Assembly (NCBI GenBank): GCA_017414145.1 | Contig: JAFPQL010000133.1 | Coordinates: forward strand, 1 to 12,697 | Length of the DNA: 12,697 nucleotides | Source: Oscillospiraceae bacterium | GTDB lineage: Bacteria; Bacillota_A; Clostridia; Oscillospirales; Ruminococcaceae | Reading direction: 5' to 3' | Shown: piece by piece, positions 6,886 to 12,697 of the stretch | Layout of the letters: each line of letters begins with the position of its first letter | Numbering within the stretch: position 1 is the stretch's first letter | Notes under the pieces: model-generated | Told to the model about the DNA's origin: nothing | Database searches by the model: none | Seen by the model: only the letters and a program-made list of their open reading frames with translations | Position numbers and translations under genes: made by a program

Positions 6886-7137
6886 TCAGCCTCTGTGAAA
6901 CAGCCCTTTTTTCTGATACGGTTCGCAGCGGACTGCCAGCACCCGGTAGCCGGAGCCGTCCAGCGCCGCATTCAGCGCCTCTGCCGTGATTTCCTGCTCG
7001 GCGAGGATGACCGTCTCATTCTGCTTGTGCGAGGATGTGACCTTTTTGACAGCGAAATGACTGCGCACCGCGTCATTGATATGCGCCTCGCACATCGCAC
7101 ACGCCATTCCGTCGATAGATGCAGTAATTTTCAGCAT
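6886..7137 (-). CDS. Small heavy-metal-associated (HMA) domain protein
   Basis: An 83-residue cytoplasmic protein made of one HMA fold. GMACAMCEAHINDAVR (residues 10-25) holds the metal-binding Cys13 and Cys16 of the GMxCxxC motif, and the strand and helix spacing that follows is normal for CopZ-like chaperones. The C-terminal dozen residues are basic and extend past the usual fold. AAAGGAGC lies 6 nt before the ATG. It is the last gene of a leftward operon, 18 bases after the FMN-binding membrane protein. Relatives usually bind Cu(I), while its neighbours concern iron; whether it serves copper, zinc or another metal cannot be told from sequence. Confidence 0.85.
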   Translation of the reverse strand: MLKITASIDGMACAMCEAHINDAVRSHFAVKKVTSSHKQNETVILAEQEITAEALNAALDGSGYRVLAVRCEPYQKKGLFHRG

Positions 7138-7155
7138 AGATATGCTCCTTTCGCG

Positions 7156-8523
7156 TCAGTTCTTTGCAGATTCCAGTGCTGCGCGCACCGCGCCCATAAT
7201 GCCCTCGGAGCTGAAGGTCGCGCCGGAGCAGGCATCGACGGACGGAGACTGCTTTTTCAGAATCGCCGGAATGACGACGCCCTTCGCATCGAAGAAGAAG
7301 GAATCGTCGCTCTCCTCCGTCGAAGCGGAAATGTCCGTGATGACATCATCCCTGACAGTCACGCGCACAGAAATATTGCCGTCGTAGCCGTAGGCGGTGC
7401 CGGTGAAGGTGCCGTCCTTGTAAATGTGCGCTTTTGCGGCTGTCGCAGTCGTCGCCGCGGTCGATGCGGTCTGCGCCGCCGTGCTCTGCCGCTGTGACGA
7501 TGAAGCGGAGGTTCCCTCTGTCTGCGCCGCATCAGAGGACTTTGCCGACGCCGAGGTCTGTGCGGCAGAAGCCGCTGTCTCATCTGCCGAAGCGGATGTC
7601 ACAGAACCGGTTTGGCCGTTCCATGCGGACTCGCCGGATGCGGCCGTCCCCGTTGTCTCCGCAGTCTGCGCAGAAGCGGAAGTCTCCGTGCCGGATTCCG
7701 CCGTCGTTTCCGTTCCGGAATCCGACTGCACGGCGGCCTCTGCCGTCGGGACAGCGCGGTCTGCCGGAGTCCGCTCAGGACGGATTGCCAGCATTCCGGC
7801 GCCGAACAGCAGCACGAATGCCGCTCCGGCCGCCCAGCCTGTCGCCGCAGAGCCGGCGTTTTTCCGGCGTGCAAGATACGCTTTCCGCAGACGGCAGACG
7901 CCGTAACCGAGAAAGACCGCGAGGTACACGGCGAGCGTCAGTCTCGCACCGCTGCGTCCCGCACGCACCTGCCGGAAGCTGACTGCCAGCACATGAACCG
8001 GAATCAGCAGATAGAACAGGTAAGCAAAGCGCTGGATCGACTTCCACTGCTTCGCCTTCATCTTCCGGCGGATTTTCCGGACGGAGATGACCGTCAGCGG
8101 GAGCATGATGACCAGCAGCAGAATACTGACCGTCAGGTTCAGGACATCTGCCTGCCGGAGCCAGCGCGGCAGCATCGAGACGGCATAGCCGGCTGCGTGA
8201 CCCAGCGTCAGAATCGCCGCGAAAATCGAAAGCTGTCCGCGGACGGGCATCAGGCGCTTCATCAGGGATGAACCGTTTTTCAGTGCGCCCGTCCACATGA
8301 CAGTCGCCCAGAATGCCGTTGCCAGCGAACCCTTTGTCAGCATCGCCGCCGGATACTGCGTGAACCACGCGGGCAGTCCCGCGGGATGCAGCGTCACCAG
8401 GCAGACCGCCCCTGTGCTCAGGACGGCGGCCGCCAGATAAAACGGTGCCGGATGCTTCCGCAGCGTCTCCCCGCAGAACGCGGTGAACAGCGCCGCGACG
8501 GCAAGTGAGATCAGAAACAGCAT
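7156..8523 (-). CDS. Ferric-reductase-like membrane protein with C-terminal FMN-binding domain
   Basis: A 455-residue protein. Residues 1-250 hold six or seven membrane helices of the ferric reductase/MsrQ (YedZ) type; LTLGH (His109) and LIPVH (His177) are candidate heme b ligands, and WKSIQRFAY has Gln where many relatives have a heme-binding His. Residues 251-365 are an extraordinary Ala/Ser/Thr/Glu/Gln-rich linker. Residues 366-452 form an FMN_bind domain (YKDGTFTGTAYGYDGNISV) ending in DACSGATFSSEG, where Thr436 is the expected site of covalent FMN attachment by an ApbE enzyme. This suggests electrons pass from membrane donors through heme to flavin outside the cell. The ATG overlaps the previous stop (TGATG) and has no clear ribosome site, indicating coupled translation. 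The acceptor (ferric iron, heme or a protein) is inferred from context. Confidence 0.85.
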   Translation of the reverse strand: MLFLISLAVAALFTAFCGETLRKHPAPFYLAAAVLSTGAVCLVTLHPAGLPAWFTQYPAAMLTKGSLATAFWATVMWTGALKNGSSLMKRLMPVRGQLSIFAAILTLGHAAGYAVSMLPRWLRQADVLNLTVSILLLVIMLPLTVISVRKIRRKMKAKQWKSIQRFAYLFYLLIPVHVLAVSFRQVRAGRSGARLTLAVYLAVFLGYGVCRLRKAYLARRKNAGSAATGWAAGAAFVLLFGAGMLAIRPERTPADRAVPTAEAAVQSDSGTETTAESGTETSASAQTAETTGTAASGESAWNGQTGSVTSASADETAASAAQTSASAKSSDAAQTEGTSASSSQRQSTAAQTASTAATTATAAKAHIYKDGTFTGTAYGYDGNISVRVTVRDDVITDISASTEESDDSFFFDAKGVVIPAILKKQSPSVDACSGATFSSEGIMGAVRAALESAKN

Positions 8524-9998
8524 CAGTGAACGCGCTTTTTGCGCATGACAAGTGCCGTGATGCCGGCCAGTGCCAGCAGTGCGCAGATCGTGCCGGTACC
8601 GGTTTCGCCGGCCTTCGGCGCCGTGACATTGCTGCCGCCGTTGTTTGCGGAATCGCTGCCGGACACCTGCGTCTGCGTGCTCTCAGAAGCGGTGGTCTCA
8701 TCGGCAGGTGCCGTTGTCTCCTCTGCGGGGGCATTCAGCGTAAAGGTCAGCGCCTTGCGGAAGCCGGTCGCCTTGACCGTCAGGGTATCCTTGCTGTCGG
8801 CGCCGTCCGCAAAGACCTTGCCCTCGCGGCTCTCCGCATCAAAGTTGACCGAGCCGTCCTCCGCGATCACCTTGACCGCGCCTCTGCCGGATGCGCGGTA
8901 CTCCGTTTCACCGACGGTGACGGAGGAAAGATTCTTCAGAAACGCCGCGGCGTCCTCTGCGGTAAAGCCCTCTGCCGCCGTGATGCTGCCGTCCTTGAAC
9001 TGCACGGGCAGATCGTCTGTCTCCAGCGTGAAGGATGCGGACATCGGCGCGTATTTGCCGGAGCCGTCCTGCATTGTCATCGTGTAAGAGCCGGGCTTTG
9101 CGTTCTGATAGTTGATTTTGCCGCCCTCGACCGTAAAGCCTTCGCCGACCGCAAACTGCATCTCATAGTCGGTCGGAACGCCCTCTGCCGTATAGCCCGT
9201 GCTGCCGGTGCCTGCATCGCCGTTCTCCACGGTCAGGCTGCCCTCAAATTTCACCGGAATATAGGTGTTTGTGCTGACGGTGACATAGCCCTTCTCCGTA
9301 ATCAGGACGATTTCCGTCACGGTGCTGCCCATCAGGCCGGTGTATGCGGCGTAGTCGAGCTTGTTGCCGTGCGGCTCCTCGGTCTTGATGCCGGACGACC
9401 ACGCCAGCTCGCCGCGCCAGATGTTCTGCTCGTGGCGCATGGCATATGCCTTGCCGTCCGAAGTCTTGAGCAGTGCGCCGCGGTACTTCGTGTCAAAGCC
9501 CTCCGGCTGTTCGGTCAGGTCGATCAGATAATCGCCCCACGGTGTCTCCGTCGAGAGTCTGACGCCGACGGAAGCCGTCTCCGGAGAAGCGTCCTGCACA
9601 GCGGAAAAGCTCGCCTTTCCGCCGGACACGGTGACATTCTTATACGCCTCCGGTGTGCTGTCGAGTTCCTGAAAGCCGAAATTGTCGCTGCCCAGCGCGT
9701 CAAGGTCTGCGCGGCTGACTGCGACGGGATATGTCACGCCGAGAATGGTGTCTGTACCGTTGTTGTAGGAGCCCTCAAAGAGCTCGCCTGCACCGTTTTT
9801 CAGTGCCTTGGTTTTGGTCGCGGAGGTGACGGCATCGACCGTACCCGCGCTGCTGCCAAGCTCAGCGGCATAGAAATCGGTATAGGGAATGTTCATGGTG
9901 CCGTAGACAGTGTCTCCGGCTGCGGATGCCGGCATCGGGACAGCCGCCAGCAGAACCGCCAGCGCCGCAGATGCAGACAGATAAGAAAAGAGTTTCAT
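8523..9998 (-). CDS. Cell-surface protein: Tp47-like region plus Shr-like hemoglobin-interacting domain
   Basis: A 491-residue exported protein. Signal peptide 1-27 (MKLFSYLSASAALAVLLAAV, cleavage near PASA). Residues about 28-270, with YGTMNIPYTDFYAAELG and ILGVTYPVAVS, resemble clostridial proteins annotated as Tp47 domain C-containing. DAVTSAT (55-61) is close to the DxxSGAT flavinylation motif. Residues about 347-422 (NLSSVTVGETEYRASGRGAV to TLTVKATGFRKALTFTL) fit the Shr-like heme/hemoglobin-interacting domain, formerly DUF1533. A Glu/Thr/Ser-rich stalk leads to APKAGE, a membrane helix and RKKRVH, like a sortase sorting signal with a noncanonical motif. AAAGGAGC supports the ATG at 9998; an upstream in-frame ATG at 10055 would lie across the palindromic box and spoil the signal peptide. 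First gene of the leftward operon; likely captures heme or iron for the reductase. Confidence 0.75.
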   Translation of the reverse strand: MKLFSYLSASAALAVLLAAVPMPASAAGDTVYGTMNIPYTDFYAAELGSSAGTVDAVTSATKTKALKNGAGELFEGSYNNGTDTILGVTYPVAVSRADLDALGSDNFGFQELDSTPEAYKNVTVSGGKASFSAVQDASPETASVGVRLSTETPWGDYLIDLTEQPEGFDTKYRGALLKTSDGKAYAMRHEQNIWRGELAWSSGIKTEEPHGNKLDYAAYTGLMGSTVTEIVLITEKGYVTVSTNTYIPVKFEGSLTVENGDAGTGSTGYTAEGVPTDYEMQFAVGEGFTVEGGKINYQNAKPGSYTMTMQDGSGKYAPMSASFTLETDDLPVQFKDGSITAAEGFTAEDAAAFLKNLSSVTVGETEYRASGRGAVKVIAEDGSVNFDAESREGKVFADGADSKDTLTVKATGFRKALTFTLNAPAEETTAPADETTASESTQTQVSGSDSANNGGSNVTAPKAGETGTGTICALLALAGITALVMRKKRVH

Positions 9999-10034
9999 CG
10001 CAATGCTCCTTTGAAAAAATGTGGATTGCTTCTT

Positions 10035-10050
10035 GTTAGCTTTGCCTAAC
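10035..10050. promoter_or_regulatory. Iron-box-like palindrome A
   Basis: GTTAGCTTTGCCTAAC, perfect GTTAG/CTAAC arms around 6 bases. It lies in the leader of the leftward operon, about 60 bases after its predicted start and 25 before the ribosome site, so a bound repressor could block elongation. The form fits DtxR/IdeR-type operators (TTAG...CTAA) better than Fur boxes. Confidence 0.7.
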
Positions 10051-10091
10051 CACACCGGAAAAGAATCAGCCGCGCTTCGGCACCGACATGA

Positions 10092-10107
10092 ATAAGCATT
10101 GGCTAAC
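10092..10107. promoter_or_regulatory. Iron-box-like palindrome B (imperfect)
   Basis: On the minus strand GTTAGCCAATGCTTAT: the first half is identical to box A, the second matches at four of six positions. It covers the predicted start site (about 10108) of the leftward operon, the classic position for a repressor. Confidence 0.5.
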
Positions 10108-10114
10108 TTCGCAT

Positions 10115-10143
10115 ATTATACCATGATTCCGCCCGAATGTCAA
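10115..10143 (-). promoter_or_regulatory. Sigma-A promoter for the surface protein-reductase-HMA operon
   Basis: Perfect TTGACA (10143-10138) and perfect TATAAT (10120-10115) with 17 bases between, on the minus strand. The leader of about 110 nt contains palindromes A and B. Confidence 0.9.
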
Positions 10144-10152
10144 GCGAAAGCA

Positions 10153-10182
10153 CCCGTGACTTTCCGCACGGGATTCCTTTTT
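10153..10182 (+). terminator. Small hairpin with T-run between the divergent promoters
   Basis: CCCGTG (10153-10158) pairs with CACGGG (10167-10172) around an 8-nt loop, then ATTCC and TTTTT. No gene on the plus strand ends here. It might insulate the feo promoter from upstream transcription, or be fortuitous. Confidence 0.3.
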
Positions 10183-10204
10183 ATGCAAGACGGACATTTC
10201 ATGG

Positions 10205-10220
10205 GTTAGCTTTGTCTAAT
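10205..10220. promoter_or_regulatory. Iron-box-like palindrome C
   Basis: GTTAGCTTTGTCTAAT differs from box A at two positions only. It lies 36 bases upstream of the feo -35, near no predicted start, so it may support cooperative binding or looping between the two promoters, or serve an unseen promoter. Confidence 0.65.
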
Positions 10221-10255
10221 AGATTGGAGAAGATTCACGAAAATAAGAAAACGCC

Positions 10256-10284
10256 TTGACAAAGCGCGCTGACAGTGATAGAAT
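10256..10284 (+). promoter_or_regulatory. Sigma-A promoter for feoA-feoA-feoB
   Basis: Perfect TTGACA (10256-10261), 17-base spacer, TAGAAT (10279-10284). A TATAAT at 10284-10289 would need a 22-base spacer and is less likely. The start is expected near 10291-10296, at the edge of palindrome D. Confidence 0.85.
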
Positions 10285-10293
10285 ATAATTGAG

Positions 10294-10309
10294 GTTAGAA
10301 TTTGCTAAC
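10294..10309. promoter_or_regulatory. Iron-box-like palindrome D
   Basis: GTTAGAATTTGCTAAC, perfect GTTAG/CTAAC arms around 6 bases, sitting on the predicted start of the feo operon. Position plus the shared motif across the divergent gap argue for metal-dependent repression of both operons. Confidence 0.75.
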
Positions 10310-10364
10310 TGCGGATGCGCGTCCGCGGAACGGCAAATGCAGTACCACGGAAGGGAGTGTGTGT

Positions 10365-10577
10365 ATGATGCCGCTCAGCTATGCAGATGCGGGCAAGCCG
10401 CTGACGATCCGCAAGGTCGGCGGAAGCCCGGAAATCCGGCAGCATCTCGAAAACCTCGGCTTCACGGTCGGGGAAACCGTCACACTGATCAATGTGCTCG
10501 GTGAAAATGTGATCGTCAAGGTCAAAGAGTCGCGTGTGGCCATCGGCGCGGATATGGCGCGCAAAATCATGGTCTGA
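10365..10577 (+). CDS. feoA: FeoA-like protein 1
   Basis: A 70-residue SH3-like FeoA domain protein of the ferrous iron uptake system, cytoplasmic, thought to act on FeoB. IRQHLENLGFTVGETVTLIN and a C-terminal VAIGADMARKIMV match the family, in which a helix-Gly-Phe segment is followed by small beta strands. Two ATG codons are adjacent (10365 and 10368); AAGGGAG at 10351-10357 serves either, and the first is used here. The open frame upstream to 10302 runs through palindrome D and is not translated. First gene of the operon, 29 bases before a second feoA. Confidence 0.9.
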   Translation: MMPLSYADAGKPLTIRKVGGSPEIRQHLENLGFTVGETVTLINVLGENVIVKVKESRVAIGADMARKIMV

Positions 10578-10606
10578 CACGGACTGAAAGGGAGGAAAGC
10601 AAAGCT

Positions 10607-10828
10607 ATGAAAACACTGCGTGAGGCACCGATCGGCAGCACGGTCAAGGTCAAAAAGCTGCACGGAGAAGGCGCAATCAAGCGCCGGATCATGGACATGG
10701 GGCTGACCAAGGGCGTTGAGGTCTATGTCCGCAAGGTCGCACCGCTGGGTGACCCGATCGAGGTCACGGTGCGCGGCTATGAGCTGTCGCTCCGCAAGGC
10801 GGACGCAGCGATGGTCGAGGTCGAGTAA
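10607..10828 (+). CDS. feoA: FeoA-like protein 2
   Basis: A 73-residue FeoA domain protein. IKRRIMDMGLTKGVEVYVRK and VAPLGDPIEVTVRGYELSLR (33-63) are close to the textbook FeoA sequence, closer than the first copy. A strong GGGAGG lies about 12 nt before the ATG. It is clearly diverged from FeoA 1, so the pair is an old duplication, as found in many clostridial feo operons, not a recent one. The two proteins may form a complex or regulate FeoB differently. Confidence 0.93.
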   Translation: MKTLREAPIGSTVKVKKLHGEGAIKRRIMDMGLTKGVEVYVRKVAPLGDPIEVTVRGYELSLRKADAAMVEVE

Positions 10829-10932
10829 AACGCTGTGTCAGGGAAATGAGAGGCGGCTGCCGCACTGCGGTTCCACCCTCCTTTACTGTGCAGCGGTTAG
10901 CAAAATACAACTGAAGGAAAGGAAGAATCTGC

Positions 10933-12697
10933 ATGGAACTCCGAATCGCCCTGGCGGGCAATCCGAACTCCGGCAAAACGACGCTCTTCAACGCCCTCAC
11001 CGGCTCGAATCAGTTTGTCGGTAACTGGCCGGGCGTTACGGTCGAAAAGAAGGAGGGCAAGCTCAAAAAGCATGACGGCGTGGTCATCACCGACCTGCCG
11101 GGCATCTACTCGCTCTCGCCCTACACCTTAGAGGAGGTCGTCGCCAGAAATTATCTGATCGGCGAACGCCCCGATGCCATTCTCAACATCATCGACGGCA
11201 CGAACTTAGAGCGCAACCTCTACCTGACCACACAGCTCGTCGAGCTGGGCATTCCGGTCGTCGTTGCGATCAACATGATGGATGTTGTCAAGAAAAACGG
11301 CGACAAGCTGAACACCAAGGAGCTGGCACGCCGTCTGGGCTGTGAGATCGTCGAGATTTCCGCGCTGAAGGGTGCCGGCGTGGAAGCTGCTGCCGAAGCC
11401 GCAATCAACGCGGCGAAGAACAGCAAGACGATCCCGCAGCACACCTTCTCCGGTCCGGTCGAGCACGCGATCGCCCACATCGAGGAGGCTGTCGTTCACG
11501 ATATGCCCGATGAGCAGCAGCGCTGGTACGCGATCAAGATCTTTGAGCGCGACGACAAGGTGATGGAGCAGCTCAATATCTCCGAGGAGACCCGCAAGCA
11601 CATCGAGCAGGACATCGCCGCTGCCGAAAAGGAGCTCGATGACGATGCCGAGAGCATCATCACGAACGAGCGCTACATCTACATCGCGGAAGTCATCAAA
11701 TCCTGCTACAAGAAGCACAATGCCGGAAAGCTCAGCACCTCCGACAAAATCGACAAGGTCGTCACGAACCGCTGGCTCGGTCTTCCGATCTTCGCCTGCA
11801 TCATGTTCCTGGTCTATCTGATTGCCATGATGGGTCCGGGCGCATGGGCAACCGACTGGACGAACGACAATCTCTTTGGCGACGGCTTCCACCTGTTCGG
11901 CATCGGCTCCTCCGCTTATGAGGAGAAGGCCGGCGAATATGAGGATGCCATGAATGCCGTCAGCGCATTCTACGACATCGACACCGAAGCGGAAGACTTC
12001 GACGCCGAGACGGCACTCGCCGAAATGGCCGCCGTGTCCGGCGAAAAGACCGCACAGATCTCCGTCGAGGACGAGGAGACGCTGGAAACGGTCGATTACA
12101 CCGTGTATTTCGATGAGGTTCCGGAGAAGGCCGGCGAGGATGTCATCGGCGTGTCCTATCTCGAAGCAGTCGATTACTTCAAAGAGCACGGCTTCGACGA
12201 GCCCGATCCCGCCGACGACGGCGTGTTCGTGCCGAGTATTCCGTCTCTGGTCGAGTCCGGTCTGGCCAAGGCCGGCGCTGCGGACTGGCTCAAGGGTCTG
12301 ATTCTGGACGGTATCGTTGCCGGTGTCGGCGCGGTGCTCGGATTTGTCCCGCAGATGCTCGTGCTGTTCCTGCTGCTCGCCTTCCTCGAAGCCTGCGGCT
12401 ATATGGCGCGTATCGCCTTCGTTCTGGACCGTGTGTTCCGTAAGTTCGGTCTGTCCGGCAAGTCGTTCATCCCGATGCTGGTCGGCACGGGCTGCGGCGT
12501 GCCCGGCATCATGGCGAGCCGCACGATTGAAAATGAGCGCGACCGCCGTATGACCATTATCACGACGACCTTTATCCCCTGCGGCGCAAAGGTGCCGTTC
12601 ATAGCGATGATAGCAGGAGCGCTGTTCGGCGGCTCGGCATGGGTGTCGACCTCGGCTTACTTCATCGGAATGGCTGCGATAGTGATCTCAGGACTTA
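10933..12697 (+). CDS. feoB: FeoB ferrous iron transporter, partial (588 residues)
   Basis: The Fe(II) transporter of the cytoplasmic membrane, cut by the right edge. The N-terminal G domain is complete: G1 GNPNSGKTTLFN (residues 9-20), G2 Thr in GNWPGVTVEKKEG, G3 DLPG (54-57), G4 NMMD (114-117), G5 SALKG (143-147). A helical bundle follows to about 275. Transmembrane helix 1 is near 282-300; then an extracytoplasmic insert (about 303-455), very rich in Asp and Glu, precedes helix 2 (VAGVGAVLGFVPQMLVLFLL). The gate-type motifs GTGCGVPGIMASRTIENERD and TFIPCGAKVPF carry the conserved Cys521 and Cys550. GAAGGAAAGGAAG precedes the ATG. The 104-base gap after feoA has no terminator, so the three genes form an operon. 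Confidence 0.97.
   Translation, partial: MELRIALAGNPNSGKTTLFNALTGSNQFVGNWPGVTVEKKEGKLKKHDGVVITDLPGIYSLSPYTLEEVVARNYLIGERPDAILNIIDGTNLERNLYLTTQLVELGIPVVVAINMMDVVKKNGDKLNTKELARRLGCEIVEISALKGAGVEAAAEAAINAAKNSKTIPQHTFSGPVEHAIAHIEEAVVHDMPDEQQRWYAIKIFERDDKVMEQLNISEETRKHIEQDIAAAEKELDDDAESIITNERYIYIAEVIKSCYKKHNAGKLSTSDKIDKVVTNRWLGLPIFACIMFLVYLIAMMGPGAWATDWTNDNLFGDGFHLFGIGSSAYEEKAGEYEDAMNAVSAFYDIDTEAEDFDAETALAEMAAVSGEKTAQISVEDEETLETVDYTVYFDEVPEKAGEDVIGVSYLEAVDYFKEHGFDEPDPADDGVFVPSIPSLVESGLAKAGAADWLKGLILDGIVAGVGAVLGFVPQMLVLFLLLAFLEACGYMARIAFVLDRVFRKFGLSGKSFIPMLVGTGCGVPGIMASRTIENERDRRMTIITTTFIPCGAKVPFIAMIAGALFGGSAWVSTSAYFIGMAAIVISGL

Noticed and set aside
8505..10049. 514-codon open frame on the plus strand, antisense to the surface protein gene
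   Set aside because: A shadow of GC-rich codon use. The minus-strand frame has a signal peptide, known domains, ribosome site and promoter; the plus frame resembles nothing and is full of Arg, Ala and Cys.
10035..10309. Fur boxes in the divergent region
   Set aside because: The GTTAG...CTAAC palindromes do not resemble the GATAAT-type Fur repeat; a DtxR/IdeR-like regulator fits better.
10365..10828. One feoA copy as a decaying pseudogene
   Set aside because: Both copies are full length, have good ribosome sites and family-like sequence; tandem FeoA is usual in clostridia.
11206..12189. 327-codon open frame antisense to feoB
   Set aside because: It overlaps the unmistakable FeoB coding frame and has no start signals.

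Overview
The window looks like a GC-rich chromosome segment of a gut or rumen clostridium of the Ruminococcus type (Oscillospiraceae). The pointers are a secreted family-26 glycoside hydrolase with a C-terminal dockerin (a cellulosome part), Gram-positive Shine-Dalgarno sites, consensus sigma-A promoters with 17-bp spacers, tandem FeoA proteins with a clostridial-style FeoB, and a clostridial SerRS. This placement is inferred from gene content only.

Layout. (1) 1-632, minus strand: the N-terminal part of an O-acetylhomoserine sulfhydrylase-type enzyme (methionine synthesis) runs off the left edge. It sits behind a consensus promoter and a ~180-nt leader with long stems that match no riboswitch class I recognise. 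(2) 727-3459, plus strand: a promoter, a hairpin-rich leader, a CBM35-like/GH26/dockerin mannanase, then a rhomboid protease and a strong terminator. (3) 3510-4899: an aspartate aminotransferase of the AspT (type Ic) family with its own promoter. (4) 4900-5351: about 450 bases without a gene, holding three diverged copies, in both orientations, of a hairpin-rich repeat plus a separate long hairpin. (5) 5352-6855: promoter, seryl-tRNA synthetase with archaeal-like motifs, two hairpins of which the second is a good terminator.

(6) 6886-12697 is the most interesting part, an iron-acquisition locus with two divergent operons. To the left run a signal-peptide surface protein with a Tp47-like N-terminal region and a Shr-like heme/hemoglobin-interacting domain, a polytopic ferric-reductase-like membrane protein ending in an FMN-binding domain with a flavinylation motif, and a small CxxC heavy-metal-associated protein. 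To the right run feoA, feoA and feoB (cut by the right edge). The 366-bp gap between them holds two near-consensus divergent promoters and four copies of a GTTAG-N6-CTAAC-like palindrome; one lies on each predicted transcription start. I infer one metal-responsive DtxR/IdeR-like repressor for both operons, and a pathway in which heme or ferric iron is captured at the surface, reduced by heme- and flavin-carried electrons, and imported as Fe(II) by FeoB. The surface-capture and reduction steps are inference; the Feo assignment is firm.
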